Positions 1 to 8,157 of a stretch of DNA of 43,129 nt are shown in pieces. Within the stretch, counting starts at the first letter, position 1; each line of letters begins with the position of its first letter. The notes below the pieces were generated by a model. That model had not been told where the DNA came from. It saw only the letters and a list, made by a program, of their open reading frames with translations, and searched no databases. Made by a program: the position numbers and the translations under genes. Origin of the DNA: JAHEJV01 sp964653555 (GTDB taxonomy: Bacteria > Myxococcota_A > UBA9160 > SMWR01); assembly GCA_964653555.1 (NCBI GenBank), contig CAZZFT010000025.1, positions 1-43,129 on the forward strand, in the 5' to 3' direction.

Positions 1-591
1 TGGATGGACGACAGCGGGACGATCACGATCCTCGAGATCAAGGCGAAGTGCCGGCGACTGCAGTCCGAACACGGTCTCGACCTGGTGCTGGTCGACTATC
101 TCCAGCTCGCCCACGGCAACACGCCCACCCAGCGCAAGGACCTCGAAATCGCCCAGATCAGCCACGGGCTGAAGGCGCTCGCGAAGGAACTCGACATCCC
201 GGTGATCGCGCTCTCCCAGCTCAACCGCGGCCCCGAGCAGCGCGATCCGGACAAGCGCCGACCGAACATGGGCGACCTGCGCGAGTCGGGGGCGATCGAG
301 CAGGACGCGGACGTGATCGCCTTCATCTACCGCGACGAGGTCTACAACCCCACCGAGGAGAATCACGGCATCGCCGAGCTGATCATCGCCAAACAGCGCA
401 ACGGTCCCACGGGCACGATCAAGCTCCAGTTCGACGGTCAGTACGCGAAGTTCACCGACCTCTCGGATCAGCGCCGCAGCGAGATGGGGCTGCCCGAGCG
501 TCCGGGCTTCGGGCCGAGCGCGGGCGGCGTCGGCTTCGCCGGCGATCCCGAGGATTTCCCGGTCGCCCCGGACGACGGGGACTTCTTCTGA
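1..591 (+). CDS. dnaB: Replicative DNA helicase DnaB, C-terminal part (5' end outside window)
   Basis: This is the C-terminal RecA-like ATPase part of the hexameric helicase that unwinds DNA at the replication fork. The reading frame is open from base 1, so the N-terminal domain, linker and Walker A lie upstream. Visible motifs are the Walker B strand (LVLVDYLQL, near residue 28 of the fragment), the ALSQLNRGPEQR segment, the GDLRESGAIEQDADV segment and the KQRNGPTG arginine-finger region near residue 130, all typical of DnaB. After the fold ends (about residue 150) comes a Gly/Pro-rich tail finishing in a short acidic-aromatic tip (PDDGDFF). The next gene starts three bases after the stop, so the two are probably co-transcribed. 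Identity is certain at family level; only the 5' part is missing. Confidence 0.95.
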   Translation, partial: WMDDSGTITILEIKAKCRRLQSEHGLDLVLVDYLQLAHGNTPTQRKDLEIAQISHGLKALAKELDIPVIALSQLNRGPEQRDPDKRRPNMGDLRESGAIEQDADVIAFIYRDEVYNPTEENHGIAELIIAKQRNGPTGTIKLQFDGQYAKFTDLSDQRRSEMGLPERPGFGPSAGGVGFAGDPEDFPVAPDDGDFF

Positions 592-594
592 GCC

Positions 595-1512
595 GTGCCG
601 CGCCTGATCCAGCCCCGCGCGATCGCGCGAGGCGCGACGCTGGGAATCGCGGCGCCTTGCGGTCCCGTGGACCCGCAGACGCTGGCCGCCGCCCGCGCCG
701 TTTGGGAGGACGCGGGCTTCCGCACCGTCCACCGCGACGACCTGCTCGCGCGCAGCGGCTATCTCGCCGGTGACGACGCCCGCCGCGCGGCCGAGCTCTC
801 GGAGCTCGTGAGCGATCCGCGGGTCGACGCGATCGTGTGTGCGCGCGGTGGTTACGGCTGCGCGCGCATCCTGGACCTCCTGGATCCCACGTCCTTTCGC
901 GCGGCGCGCAAGCCGTTGGTCGGCTACAGCGACGTCACCGCGCTGCTCCTGTGGCAGCGACGCCGCGTCGGCCTGGTCGGATTCCACGGCCCGATGCTCG
1001 AGCACGGCGGTGACGTCGATCCGCTCGCCCTGGCGTCTCTGTGCGACCTGCTCGTGGGCGTCGCGCCTCCCGATCCGACCTGGAGCGGACGCGGATGGGG
1101 CGGCGGTCGCGCCGGCGGGCGCCTGGTGGGAGGCAACCTGGCGTTGATCGCTTCGAGCCTCGGTACGCCCTGGGAGATCGACACGCGCGGCGCGATCCTA
1201 TTGCTCGAGGAGGTGGGCGAGAAGCCCTACCGGATCGACCGCGCGCTCCAGCAGCTGCGCACCGCCGGCAAGCTCGCCGCGCTCGCGGGAATCGGCGCCG
1301 GCGGATTCACCGACTGCTTCGACCCGCGCCATCCCGAGCCCGAGGCGGAGGAGGTGCTGGTCGAGATCGCGCGACCCCTCGGCGTCCCGCTCGTCACCGG
1401 CCTCCCCTTCGGCCACGTCCGCCGCAATCTCGCGTGGCCGATGGGAGCCCGCGCTACCATCGACGGCGACTCGGGGGAGCTCTCGCTGCTGGAGGCGGGA
1501 GTCGGGAGGTGA
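595..1512 (+). CDS. ldcA: LD-carboxypeptidase (peptidase family S66, LdcA/MccF-like)
   Basis: Family S66 L,D-carboxypeptidases remove the terminal D-Ala from muropeptide tetrapeptides in the cytoplasm, giving the tripeptide used in cell-wall recycling. The 305-residue protein has the usual length and no signal peptide. The catalytic serine is in GYSDVT (Ser112), the glutamate in LLEEVGEKPYRIDRAL (Glu205/206) and the histidine in LPFGHVRRN (His274); the order Ser-Glu-His matches the family. The start is GTG three bases after the dnaB stop. The next gene begins immediately at the stop, and Mpl, which consumes the tripeptide this enzyme makes, is two genes downstream; that context favours LdcA over a microcin-immunity MccF role. 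Confidence 0.9.
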   Translation: MPRLIQPRAIARGATLGIAAPCGPVDPQTLAAARAVWEDAGFRTVHRDDLLARSGYLAGDDARRAAELSELVSDPRVDAIVCARGGYGCARILDLLDPTSFRAARKPLVGYSDVTALLLWQRRRVGLVGFHGPMLEHGGDVDPLALASLCDLLVGVAPPDPTWSGRGWGGGRAGGRLVGGNLALIASSLGTPWEIDTRGAILLLEEVGEKPYRIDRALQQLRTAGKLAALAGIGAGGFTDCFDPRHPEPEAEEVLVEIARPLGVPLVTGLPFGHVRRNLAWPMGARATIDGDSGELSLLEAGVGR

Positions 1513-2712
1513 GTGCTTCGTGGTCTTCGTGATCGGCTGCTTCGGGGTGCGACAGTCGTGAGGTGGAGTGCGATCCGCCGCAAGCTCGCGCGCGTCGATC
1601 GCGCGATCGACAAGGCGATCGAGGGCGCGGAGATCCCGGGGGCCGTGGTCCTGGCGCGCATGCCGCGCGAGGGCGAGGTGATCGAGCACCTCTCGGTGCG
1701 GGGCCTCTCCGTGGTGCGGCCCGAGCGCATCCCGATGACCCGCGAAACGATCTTCGACCTGGCCTCCCTCACCAAGCCGATCGCCACCACCAGCGCGCTC
1801 CTGTGGCTGGTGCACGAGGGCGCGGTCGACCTCGACGCACCGGTGGCGAAGTTCCTGCCGGTCTTCGCCGAGCGCGACAAGGAGGCGGTGACGCTCCGCC
1901 ACCTCCTGACCCACTCCTCGGGGCTCAAGCCCTGGCGCGCCTTCCACGAGCTGCTGCTCGAGCGGGAGCGCAAGACCGGCGAATCGTGGCTGGCGACACC
2001 GGCGGGGCGGGAGCTGGTGATCGACCGAGTGATCCGGTCGGGTCTCGTGCACGCACCCGGCGAGGCCGCCGTCTACGGAGACCTGGACTTCATCGCGCTC
2101 GGCGCGGTGGTGGAGGCGGTCACGCATCAGCGCCTGGACGAGTTCTGTCGCCAACGCGTGTTCGAGCCGATCGGCATGCGCGACACCTTCTTCCTGCCGC
2201 TGGGCGAGGGCGCCGAGCTGGCCGAGCCGCTGCGCCGTCGCATCGCGGCCACGGAGAACTGCCCCTGGCGCGAGAAGATCCTCTGGGGCGAGGTGCACGA
2301 TCCGAACGCCTGGGCGATGGGCGGCGTGGCCGGCCACGCGGGCCTGTTCTCCACGGCCGACGACGTGATGCGCTTCGCCCTGGCGGTTCTCGACGCCTGG
2401 CACGGCCGCGGCGAGCTGCTGCCTCCTGCGCAGGTGCGAGCCTTCAGCGAACGCCAGCAGATGCCGAAGGGATCGGACTGGGCGCTCGGCTGGGACACGC
2501 CGACGGCGGGGCAGTCCTCGGCCGGGCGGTATTTCCCGGCCCGCTCGATCGGTCACCTCGGCTTCACGGGAACCTCGCTGTGGATCGACCTGGAGCGCGA
2601 GTCCGTCGTGGTGATGCTCACCAACCGCGTGCACCAGGTCGCGAAGAAGAGCCGCTTCGAGCTGCGTCCGACCGTGCACGACCTGGTGATGGAGGGCTTC
2701 GCGGCCGAATGA
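1513..2712 (+). CDS. Serine hydrolase of the beta-lactamase/class C fold, probably cytoplasmic
   Basis: The protein has the penicillin-binding/beta-lactamase fold: the nucleophile motif S-x-x-K is SLTK (Ser85-Lys88), the second motif is Tyr-Gly-Asp (Tyr188) and the third region is HLGFTG (His348 onward). The second and third motifs differ from textbook class C enzymes (Tyr-Ser-Asn and Lys-Thr-Gly) but are common in esterase- or peptidase-like relatives. No signal peptide or transmembrane helix is visible, which is unusual for a true beta-lactamase. It sits between L,D-carboxypeptidase and Mpl with no spacing before it and 19 bases after it, so a cytoplasmic role on cell-wall peptides is a reasonable inference; the substrate is unknown. 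The GTG start at 1513 directly follows the previous stop; an in-frame GTG at 1558 is an alternative. Confidence 0.85.
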   Translation: MLRGLRDRLLRGATVVRWSAIRRKLARVDRAIDKAIEGAEIPGAVVLARMPREGEVIEHLSVRGLSVVRPERIPMTRETIFDLASLTKPIATTSALLWLVHEGAVDLDAPVAKFLPVFAERDKEAVTLRHLLTHSSGLKPWRAFHELLLERERKTGESWLATPAGRELVIDRVIRSGLVHAPGEAAVYGDLDFIALGAVVEAVTHQRLDEFCRQRVFEPIGMRDTFFLPLGEGAELAEPLRRRIAATENCPWREKILWGEVHDPNAWAMGGVAGHAGLFSTADDVMRFALAVLDAWHGRGELLPPAQVRAFSERQQMPKGSDWALGWDTPTAGQSSAGRYFPARSIGHLGFTGTSLWIDLERESVVVMLTNRVHQVAKKSRFELRPTVHDLVMEGFAAE

Positions 2713-2731
2713 GCACCTCCCCGTCGAGTCC

Positions 2732-4165
2732 GTGGTGAGCGAGACACCCCGCCGCGTTCACTTCGTCGCGATCGGCGGCACCGGCATGGGCAGTCTCGCC
2801 GGACTGCTGCACGCGCGCGGCGTGCGGGTGACCGGCTCCGACGACCAGATCTACCCGCCGATGAGCACGCTGCTCGAGACCTGGGGCATTCCCGTGCACC
2901 AGGGCTTCCGTCCGGAGCACGCGCTGGCCGCCGAACCGGACCTGGTGGTGATCGGCAACGCGGTGCGTCCCGACAACCCGGAGGCCCGGGCGGTGATCGA
3001 CGAGGGCCTCCCCTACCGATCCTTCTCCGACGCCCTCTACGAGCTGGCGATCGCGGGCAAGCACTCCGTGGTGGTCAGTGGAACCCACGGCAAGACGACC
3101 ACGACCAGCCTGCTCGCGTCGCTCCTGCTGCGAACCGGCCGCGACCCGTCGCTCCTGGTCGGCGGACACGCTCTCGACTTCGGCGGGAGCTTCCGCGAAG
3201 GGGGCGGCGACCACTTCGTGGTGGAGGGCGACGAGTACGACACCGCCTTCTTCGACAAGACCCCGAAGTTCCTGCACTATCACCCGCGCACGCTGGTGAT
3301 CACCTCGGTGGAGTTCGACCACGCGGACATCTACCGCGACCTCGAGCACGTCAAGGACGCCTTCCGCACCCTGGTGCACCAGATGCCGCACGACGGCGCG
3401 ATCGTCGCAGCGCTGGCGCACGAGGGAGTGCGCGACGTGGTCCAGAACGCTCCCTGTCGCGTGGTGGGCTACGGCGTCGGGGACGCCTCCGATCTCGCCT
3501 ACGCCGCTCGAGAGCTCGTTGCGGACGCGGGCGGAACCCGCTTCGGACTGCGCTGTCCTGATCGCTCGACGCTCGTCGGCCGGGCTCCCCTCTATGGGGC
3601 CCACAACGTCGAGAACGCGGTCGCCGGCCTCGCGACGGCGGCCGAGCTCGGTGTCCCGATCGCCGACGCGCTCGCTGCGATCGAGGCCTTCCGCGGGGTG
3701 CGCCGGCGTCTCGAGGTGCGCGGCGAGGCGGACGGCGTGACCGTGCTCGACGACTTCGCCCACCATCCGACGGCCGTCCAGGCGACCCTCGCCGCGGTGC
3801 GCGCGCGCTACCCGGGCCGGCGCGTGGTGGCGATCTTCGAGCCACGAACCAACACGAGCCGGCGCGCGATCTTCCAGCAGAGCTATGCCGAGGCCTTCGA
3901 CGGCGCCGACCACGTGGTGATCCGGCGCGTCCCCGACGCCCCGATCTACAGCGCGACGGGGGAAGTCACCGAGCGCTTCTCGGCCGACGTCCTCGCCCAG
4001 GACCTGCGCGCCCGGGGCGTCTCCGCCGAGGCCTTCCCCGACGTGGACGCCATCGTCACGCACGTGGCTCGGGAGGCCCGGCCCGGCGACGTGGCCGTGG
4101 TGATGAGCAACGGCGACTTCGGCGGCGTCTGGGAGAAGCTGCTCGAAGCGCTGGCTCGCCGCTAG
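2732..4165 (+). CDS. mpl: UDP-N-acetylmuramate:L-alanyl-gamma-D-glutamyl-meso-diaminopimelate ligase
   Basis: Mpl joins the recycled tripeptide L-Ala-gamma-D-Glu-mDAP to UDP-MurNAc, bypassing MurC, MurD and MurE. The protein has a Mur-ligase N-terminal domain (HFVAIGGTGMGSLAGLL), the ATP-binding loop GTHGKTTTT (residues 117-125), the central-domain segment EGDEYDTAFFDKTPKF (residues 165-180) followed by VEFDHADIY, and the C-terminal segment DDFAHHPTAV. The EGDEYDTAFFDK stretch and the HADIY ending separate Mpl from MurC. Length (477 residues) is right for the family. The start is a GTG GTG pair; the first is used here. It is the last gene of the dnaB-ldcA-hydrolase-mpl series and is followed by a hairpin and a convergent gene. 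Confidence 0.93.
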   Translation: MVSETPRRVHFVAIGGTGMGSLAGLLHARGVRVTGSDDQIYPPMSTLLETWGIPVHQGFRPEHALAAEPDLVVIGNAVRPDNPEARAVIDEGLPYRSFSDALYELAIAGKHSVVVSGTHGKTTTTSLLASLLLRTGRDPSLLVGGHALDFGGSFREGGGDHFVVEGDEYDTAFFDKTPKFLHYHPRTLVITSVEFDHADIYRDLEHVKDAFRTLVHQMPHDGAIVAALAHEGVRDVVQNAPCRVVGYGVGDASDLAYAARELVADAGGTRFGLRCPDRSTLVGRAPLYGAHNVENAVAGLATAAELGVPIADALAAIEAFRGVRRRLEVRGEADGVTVLDDFAHHPTAVQATLAAVRARYPGRRVVAIFEPRTNTSRRAIFQQSYAEAFDGADHVVIRRVPDAPIYSATGEVTERFSADVLAQDLRARGVSAEAFPDVDAIVTHVAREARPGDVAVVMSNGDFGGVWEKLLEALARR

Positions 4166-4182
4166 CCGACTCGGGAGTCGGC
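4165..4182. terminator. Perfect inverted repeat between convergent genes, possible bidirectional terminator
   Basis: The arms GCCGACT and AGTCGGC can form a 7-bp stem with a CGGG tetraloop; the left arm begins on the last base of the mpl stop codon. There is no T run, so a Rho-independent function is uncertain. The arm sequence GCCGACTC appears again at 4225-4232. The position between two converging genes is what supports the call. Confidence 0.35.
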
Positions 4183-4252
4183 CGACGCGCAGCGCGCCGA
4201 AGGCGAGCGAAGGCGGGCTGGGACGCCGACTCCATACCGTCGGGCGACCGGA

Positions 4253-4918
4253 CTAGGGCGCGGCGGCCGCGGGCCCGGTCGAGGCGGAAGACGCCGCGGC
4301 CTCGCACTCGCGCACGCGCTCGCGAGCGTCGCTGAGCGCCCTCTGCTGCAGCTCTCCGACCCCGCCCTCGCCCTGCTCGACGAACCAGACGAACTGGTCG
4401 TAGCGAGCGGCGCACTTCTCGGGCTGACCGGAGAGCCGGTACACCTCGGCGAGAGCAGCGAGCGTGCCCGGATCGCCGGGGCGCAGGAACAGCGCACGCA
4501 GGAGCTCCCGCTCGGCCTCCTCGTAGCGGCCCTGGGCGCGGAGGGAGAGACCGTAGGCCGCCAGCCACTTCGAGTTGCGCGGCTCGATCTCGACCGCCCG
4601 CATGAGCGCGGACTCGGCCTCCTCCGGATGGCCCAGGCGCAGCGCGGCCGCGCCGAGCATGTAGAAGGCCTCGCCATCCGAGGGATCGCGCTCGGTGGCG
4701 GTGCGCAGCGCGCGGAGCGCATCGGTGCGGCGACCGTGGGCGAGGTCCCGCCGGGCCTCGGACTTGAGCGCCTTGGCGCTCGGATCGAAGAGCGCGCAGC
4801 CCGTGCCGAGCGATGCGGCCAGGGCGATGCTCACGAGCCCCGCGAGCCACCGCCCGCGAACGACCCGCCGCTGCGATTCCCCGGTCGCGGCTCTCCGGTC
4901 GAAAGACTTTCTCTCCAT
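4253..4918 (-). CDS. TPR-repeat lipoprotein
   Basis: A 221-residue protein with a basic N terminus, a hydrophobic signal (LAGLVSIALAASLGTGC) and a lipobox whose cysteine is residue 41, followed by about four tetratricopeptide repeats (for example DGEAFYMLGAAALRLGHPEEA, GRYEEAERELLRALFLRPGD and an AALAEVYRLSGQPEKC unit). It is therefore a predicted membrane-anchored scaffold facing the periplasm; the partner is unknown, and PilF-like or NlpI-like roles cannot be told apart. The ATG at 4918 is chosen because GGAGG lies just upstream; a GTG at 4948 would add ten residues without a ribosome site. It is the last gene of a minus-strand run (nnrU-like, peroxidase, mrp, thiD), 87 bases after thiD. 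Confidence 0.8.
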   Translation of the reverse strand: MERKSFDRRAATGESQRRVVRGRWLAGLVSIALAASLGTGCALFDPSAKALKSEARRDLAHGRRTDALRALRTATERDPSDGEAFYMLGAAALRLGHPEEAESALMRAVEIEPRNSKWLAAYGLSLRAQGRYEEAERELLRALFLRPGDPGTLAALAEVYRLSGQPEKCAARYDQFVWFVEQGEGGVGELQQRALSDARERVRECEAAASSASTGPAAAAP

Positions 4919-5005
4919 GGCCTCCGTATCGCACGGCCGCCCGGCCACCTTGAACCAGGCAGGCGAGCCCGAAGACCGGCGACCGGGGCGCGGTCCGCCT
5001 CCCGG

Positions 5006-5779
5006 TCAGTACACCAGGAAGCGGGCCTGCGCGTTGCGGATCGCCTGGCGCACGAAGACGCGTCCCCGCTCGACCGCTTCGCGCAGGGCGAGGCCCCGCG
5101 CCAGGTGCGCGGTGATCGCCGACGCCAGCGCGCATCCCGTCCCGTGCACGTCCGCGCCGGGCAGGCGCTCGCCCGGCAGCCAGTGGAAGGTGGCGCTGCC
5201 GCCCTCCCGGAGGGCCAGCAGGTCGTCCGGGGCGCCATCGCGGTGACCGCCCTTCACCAGGGCCGCGCCCGCTCCCATCCCGTTGACGAAGGACGCCGCC
5301 GCGGCCTCCACGCCCTCGCGGGTGGACACGTCGTTGCCCGTCAGCGCCTCCGCCTCGGCCAGGTTCGGCGTCACCAGGACCGCGCGAGCGATCAGGTCGC
5401 CGAGCGTTCCCCACGCCCTGCGCTCGAGGAGCGACGTGCCGTCGCTCGCCGCGAGCACGGGGTCCACGACGATCGGCGTGCGCCGCGTCGGGTCGAGCTC
5501 ACGCAGTCCGAGCTCGACCTGGCGGGCGACGTCGTCGCTAGCGAGGACGCCGAGCTTCACCGCCTGGGGTGGCGTGTCGCGCAGGAGCACGCGCAGCTGC
5601 TGGAGCACCACGCTCGGGAACACCGGCAGCACCTCGTAGACGCGCATGGTGTCCTGCACCGTCAGAGCCGTCACCACGCCCATCCCGTGCACGCCGAGCG
5701 CGCGGAACACCTGGAGGTCGGCCTGGAGCCCCGCTCCGCCGGTCGGGTCGGATCCCGCGATGCTGAGAGCGGTGTGCAC
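5006..5779 (-). CDS. thiD: Hydroxymethylpyrimidine/phosphomethylpyrimidine kinase
   Basis: ThiD phosphorylates hydroxymethylpyrimidine and then HMP phosphate to the pyrophosphate that ThiE couples to the thiazole in thiamine synthesis. The ribokinase-like fold shows AGSDPTGGAG (residues 8-17) at the substrate end, VKGGH (175-179) and the anion-hole/catalytic GTGC (213-216). Length is 257 residues, as expected. The GTG start at 5779 places AGSD at the usual distance from the N terminus; there is no better in-frame start. It begins 23 bases after mrp ends, so the two are probably co-transcribed. No TPP riboswitch was seen upstream. The partner enzyme ThiE is encoded separately at 30029-30691. 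Confidence 0.93.
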   Translation of the reverse strand: MHTALSIAGSDPTGGAGLQADLQVFRALGVHGMGVVTALTVQDTMRVYEVLPVFPSVVLQQLRVLLRDTPPQAVKLGVLASDDVARQVELGLRELDPTRRTPIVVDPVLAASDGTSLLERRAWGTLGDLIARAVLVTPNLAEAEALTGNDVSTREGVEAAAASFVNGMGAGAALVKGGHRDGAPDDLLALREGGSATFHWLPGERLPGADVHGTGCALASAITAHLARGLALREAVERGRVFVRQAIRNAQARFLVY

Positions 5780-5802
5780 GGCGCGCCTGTAGGGTGGCGA
5801 CC

Positions 5803-6897
5803 CTACGACACCCAGGTGATGTTGGCGTCGGCGATCGCGGGCGTGGTCTCGGCGAGCACGGCCAGCTTGCGCGCCACCGCCCCGGCCAGCTCCGCGAACA
5901 CGCGCGACGCATCCGAGTCGGGGGCGTCGAGGACGATCGGGCGGCCCTTGTCGCCGCCTTCGACGATGCGCGGGTCGATCGGCACTTCGCCGAGGAAGTC
6001 GACGCCCAGCTCCTCCGCCGTTCGCCTGCCGCCGCCCTGGCCGAAGATGCGGTACTTGCGGTCGGGCAGATCCGGGGGCGTGAAGTACGACATGTTCTCG
6101 ATGATGCCCAGCACCGGGACGTTCACCTTTTCGAACATCTTGAGACCCTTGCGCGCGTCGATCAGCGACAGGTCGTTGGCGGTGGTGACGATAACCGCGC
6201 CCGAGAGCGGCGCCATCTGGGTGAGGGTGAGCGCCGCGTCGCCGGTGCCGGGCGGCATGTCGATCACCAGGTAGTCGAGGGAGCCCCACTCGACGTCGGT
6301 CAGGAATTGGCGGATCAGGCCGTGCACCATCGGCCCGCGCCAGATGACCGGAGAGTTGTCGTCGATGAAGAAGCCCATCGACATCAGCTTCAGCCCGATC
6401 GCCTCGTGGGGATGGATGCGGCGCTCCTGGGCGTGGGGCCGTCCGTGCACGCCGGTGAGCAGCGGCAGCGAGGGACCGTACACGTCGGCGTCCATCACGC
6501 CCACCGACGCTCCGCTCCTGGCCAGGGACAGCGCGAGGTTGATCGCCACCGTGCTCTTGCCGACTCCGCCCTTGCCCGAGGCCACCGCGAGCGTGTTGCG
6601 GACACCGGGCAACACCGCGGCATCGCTCTGGTGTGTTGCCGCGCGGCGGGTGTTGGCCGTCATCGCCACCTCCACCTCCTCCACGCCGTCCAGAGCGGAC
6701 ACCCGCTCCCGGGCCGCCCGCTCGAACTCGGCCTTCACCGGACAGGCGGGCGTGGTCAGCTCGATGTCGAAGGAGACGCGGGACCCCTCGATGCGGAGGT
6801 TCTTGACGAAGCCGAGATCAACGATGCTCTTGCCGAAGTCGGGATCGATGATCGGGCGCAGCGCGTCGAGGACGGCCGGTTCGGTGACGGGGGGCAT
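5803..6897 (-). CDS. mrp: Mrp/ApbC (NBP35 family) P-loop ATPase, iron-sulfur carrier type
   Basis: Mrp/ApbC proteins bind and pass on Fe-S clusters in the cytoplasm. The 364-residue protein has an N-terminal MIP18/DUF59 domain (about residues 1-80, with Cys52 in the TPACPV motif) and a ParA/MinD-type ATPase with the deviant Walker A GKGGVGKS (108-115), DADVYGPS and DMPPGTGD. The segment after IIENMSYF (residues 266-290), where many family members carry the cluster-binding CxxC, contains no cysteine here, so cluster handling may differ. The ATG start is supported by GGAGGA a few bases upstream. The peroxidase gene ends 44 bases upstream and thiD follows after 23 bases. Confidence 0.92.
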   Translation of the reverse strand: MPPVTEPAVLDALRPIIDPDFGKSIVDLGFVKNLRIEGSRVSFDIELTTPACPVKAEFERAARERVSALDGVEEVEVAMTANTRRAATHQSDAAVLPGVRNTLAVASGKGGVGKSTVAINLALSLARSGASVGVMDADVYGPSLPLLTGVHGRPHAQERRIHPHEAIGLKLMSMGFFIDDNSPVIWRGPMVHGLIRQFLTDVEWGSLDYLVIDMPPGTGDAALTLTQMAPLSGAVIVTTANDLSLIDARKGLKMFEKVNVPVLGIIENMSYFTPPDLPDRKYRIFGQGGGRRTAEELGVDFLGEVPIDPRIVEGGDKGRPIVLDAPDSDASRVFAELAGAVARKLAVLAETTPAIADANITWVS

Positions 6898-6941
6898 GAC
6901 TCCTCCAGGCCGCTGGGCAGGTGTCGGCTGGACCCGAGACA

Positions 6942-8057
6942 CTAGCTCGACCCCGTCGGCGTGTCGGGGGCCCCCGACAGCGGTGCCGGCGCAGCGATGC
7001 TCGCCGCGTCGATCCGGCCGGTGAGGGATCCGAGGAAGGCGCGAATCTCCGCGACGCGCTCGTCGCTCAGGTCGCGTCCGAGCTGGATCGCCGCCATCGT
7101 CCGGATCGCCTCCTCCAGAGTGCCCACGTGGCCGTCGTGGAAGTAGGGCGCGGTCTCGGCGACGTTGCGAAGCGAAGGCACCTTGAAGAAGTACTCGTCC
7201 TGCGGGTTCCCCGTGATCGCAGCGCGCCCCCGGTCGCTCGTGGGGTAGGGACGCACGAGTCCGAGCTTCTGGTACATGCCGCCTCCGATGCCGACGCCCT
7301 GGTGACAGACGGTGCAGCCGGTATCGAGGAAGGTCTCCAGTCCGCGCACCTGCGTGTCGTCGAGGGCGTCCAGATCGCCCGCGAGGAACGCATCGAAGGG
7401 CGACGGAGTGAGCAGGCGGCGCTCGAAGGCCCCGATCGCCCGCGCCACGTTGTCGTAGGAGATCGGATCCGGATCGTCGGGGAAGGCGGCGGCGAAGAGC
7501 GGCTCGTAGCCCGGGACCGACCGCAGCACCTCGAGGACCGCGCTCTCCGAGGGCATTCCCATCTCGACGGGATTGAGGATCGGCCCCTTGGCCTGGGCCT
7601 CGACGTCCGGGGCGCGTCCGTCCCAGAACTGGGCGAACTGGAGCGCCGCGTTGTAGACCGTCGGCGAGTTGCGCGCACCTCGCTCCCCCCGGTGACCCGG
7701 CGACGTGGGCTCGCCGTCCGCGCCGTATCGGTCGAGGGGATGGCAGGAGTTGCAGGAGATCTGTTGGCCCTGCGAGAAGCGCGTCTCGTAGTAGAGGCGA
7801 CGGCCGAGGTCCACCTTGGCGTCGGTGATCGGATTCTCCGGGTTCGGAACCTCTTCGGGGAGCTCCCCGAAGACGGCGACCGCCCGTTCCCGCAGCGCCC
7901 CACGGTCCGGTGCGGGAGACGAATCGGCGGGCGTCGATTCCGTCGATGTCCCCACGGGAGCGTCCGCGACCTCGCAGCCCGCCGTCACGGAAACCGTCCA
8001 TCCGATCATCGCGATCACGGCCACCTTCCTCGAACCGCATCGAAATCGACGTACCAT
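6942..8057 (-). CDS. Di-heme cytochrome c peroxidase (CcpA/MauG family), lipoprotein
   Basis: Members of this family reduce hydrogen peroxide in the periplasm using electrons from small cytochromes, or act as MauG-like modifying enzymes. Two c-type heme motifs are present: CNSCH (residues 102-106) in the N-terminal domain and CTVCH (248-252) in the C-terminal domain. The N terminus carries a signal with lipobox VTAGC (Cys28), so the mature enzyme is predicted to be lipid-anchored, followed by a Ser/Thr/Pro-rich linker. The total of 371 residues suits the family. The ATG start at 8057 gives a complete signal peptide. It lies between the NnrU-like gene and mrp, all on the minus strand. Confidence 0.9.
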   Translation of the reverse strand: MVRRFRCGSRKVAVIAMIGWTVSVTAGCEVADAPVGTSTESTPADSSPAPDRGALRERAVAVFGELPEEVPNPENPITDAKVDLGRRLYYETRFSQGQQISCNSCHPLDRYGADGEPTSPGHRGERGARNSPTVYNAALQFAQFWDGRAPDVEAQAKGPILNPVEMGMPSESAVLEVLRSVPGYEPLFAAAFPDDPDPISYDNVARAIGAFERRLLTPSPFDAFLAGDLDALDDTQVRGLETFLDTGCTVCHQGVGIGGGMYQKLGLVRPYPTSDRGRAAITGNPQDEYFFKVPSLRNVAETAPYFHDGHVGTLEEAIRTMAAIQLGRDLSDERVAEIRAFLGSLTGRIDAASIAAPAPLSGAPDTPTGSS

Positions 8058-8157
8058 GTCCCCGCCTTCTCTGGCCTAGGTTCCACGAACGATGTGCAGG
8101 AGAGCGGCCCGCGCTACTCCCGCTCCCAGCCGATCGCGCGTCCCCCGCACGATGTCC

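Noticed and set aside
5780..6941. TPP riboswitch ahead of thiD, mrp or thiE
   Set aside because: Looked for the CTGAGA and ACCTGA-type conserved parts in the gaps; the only CTGAGA is inside the thiD coding start and the gaps are too short.
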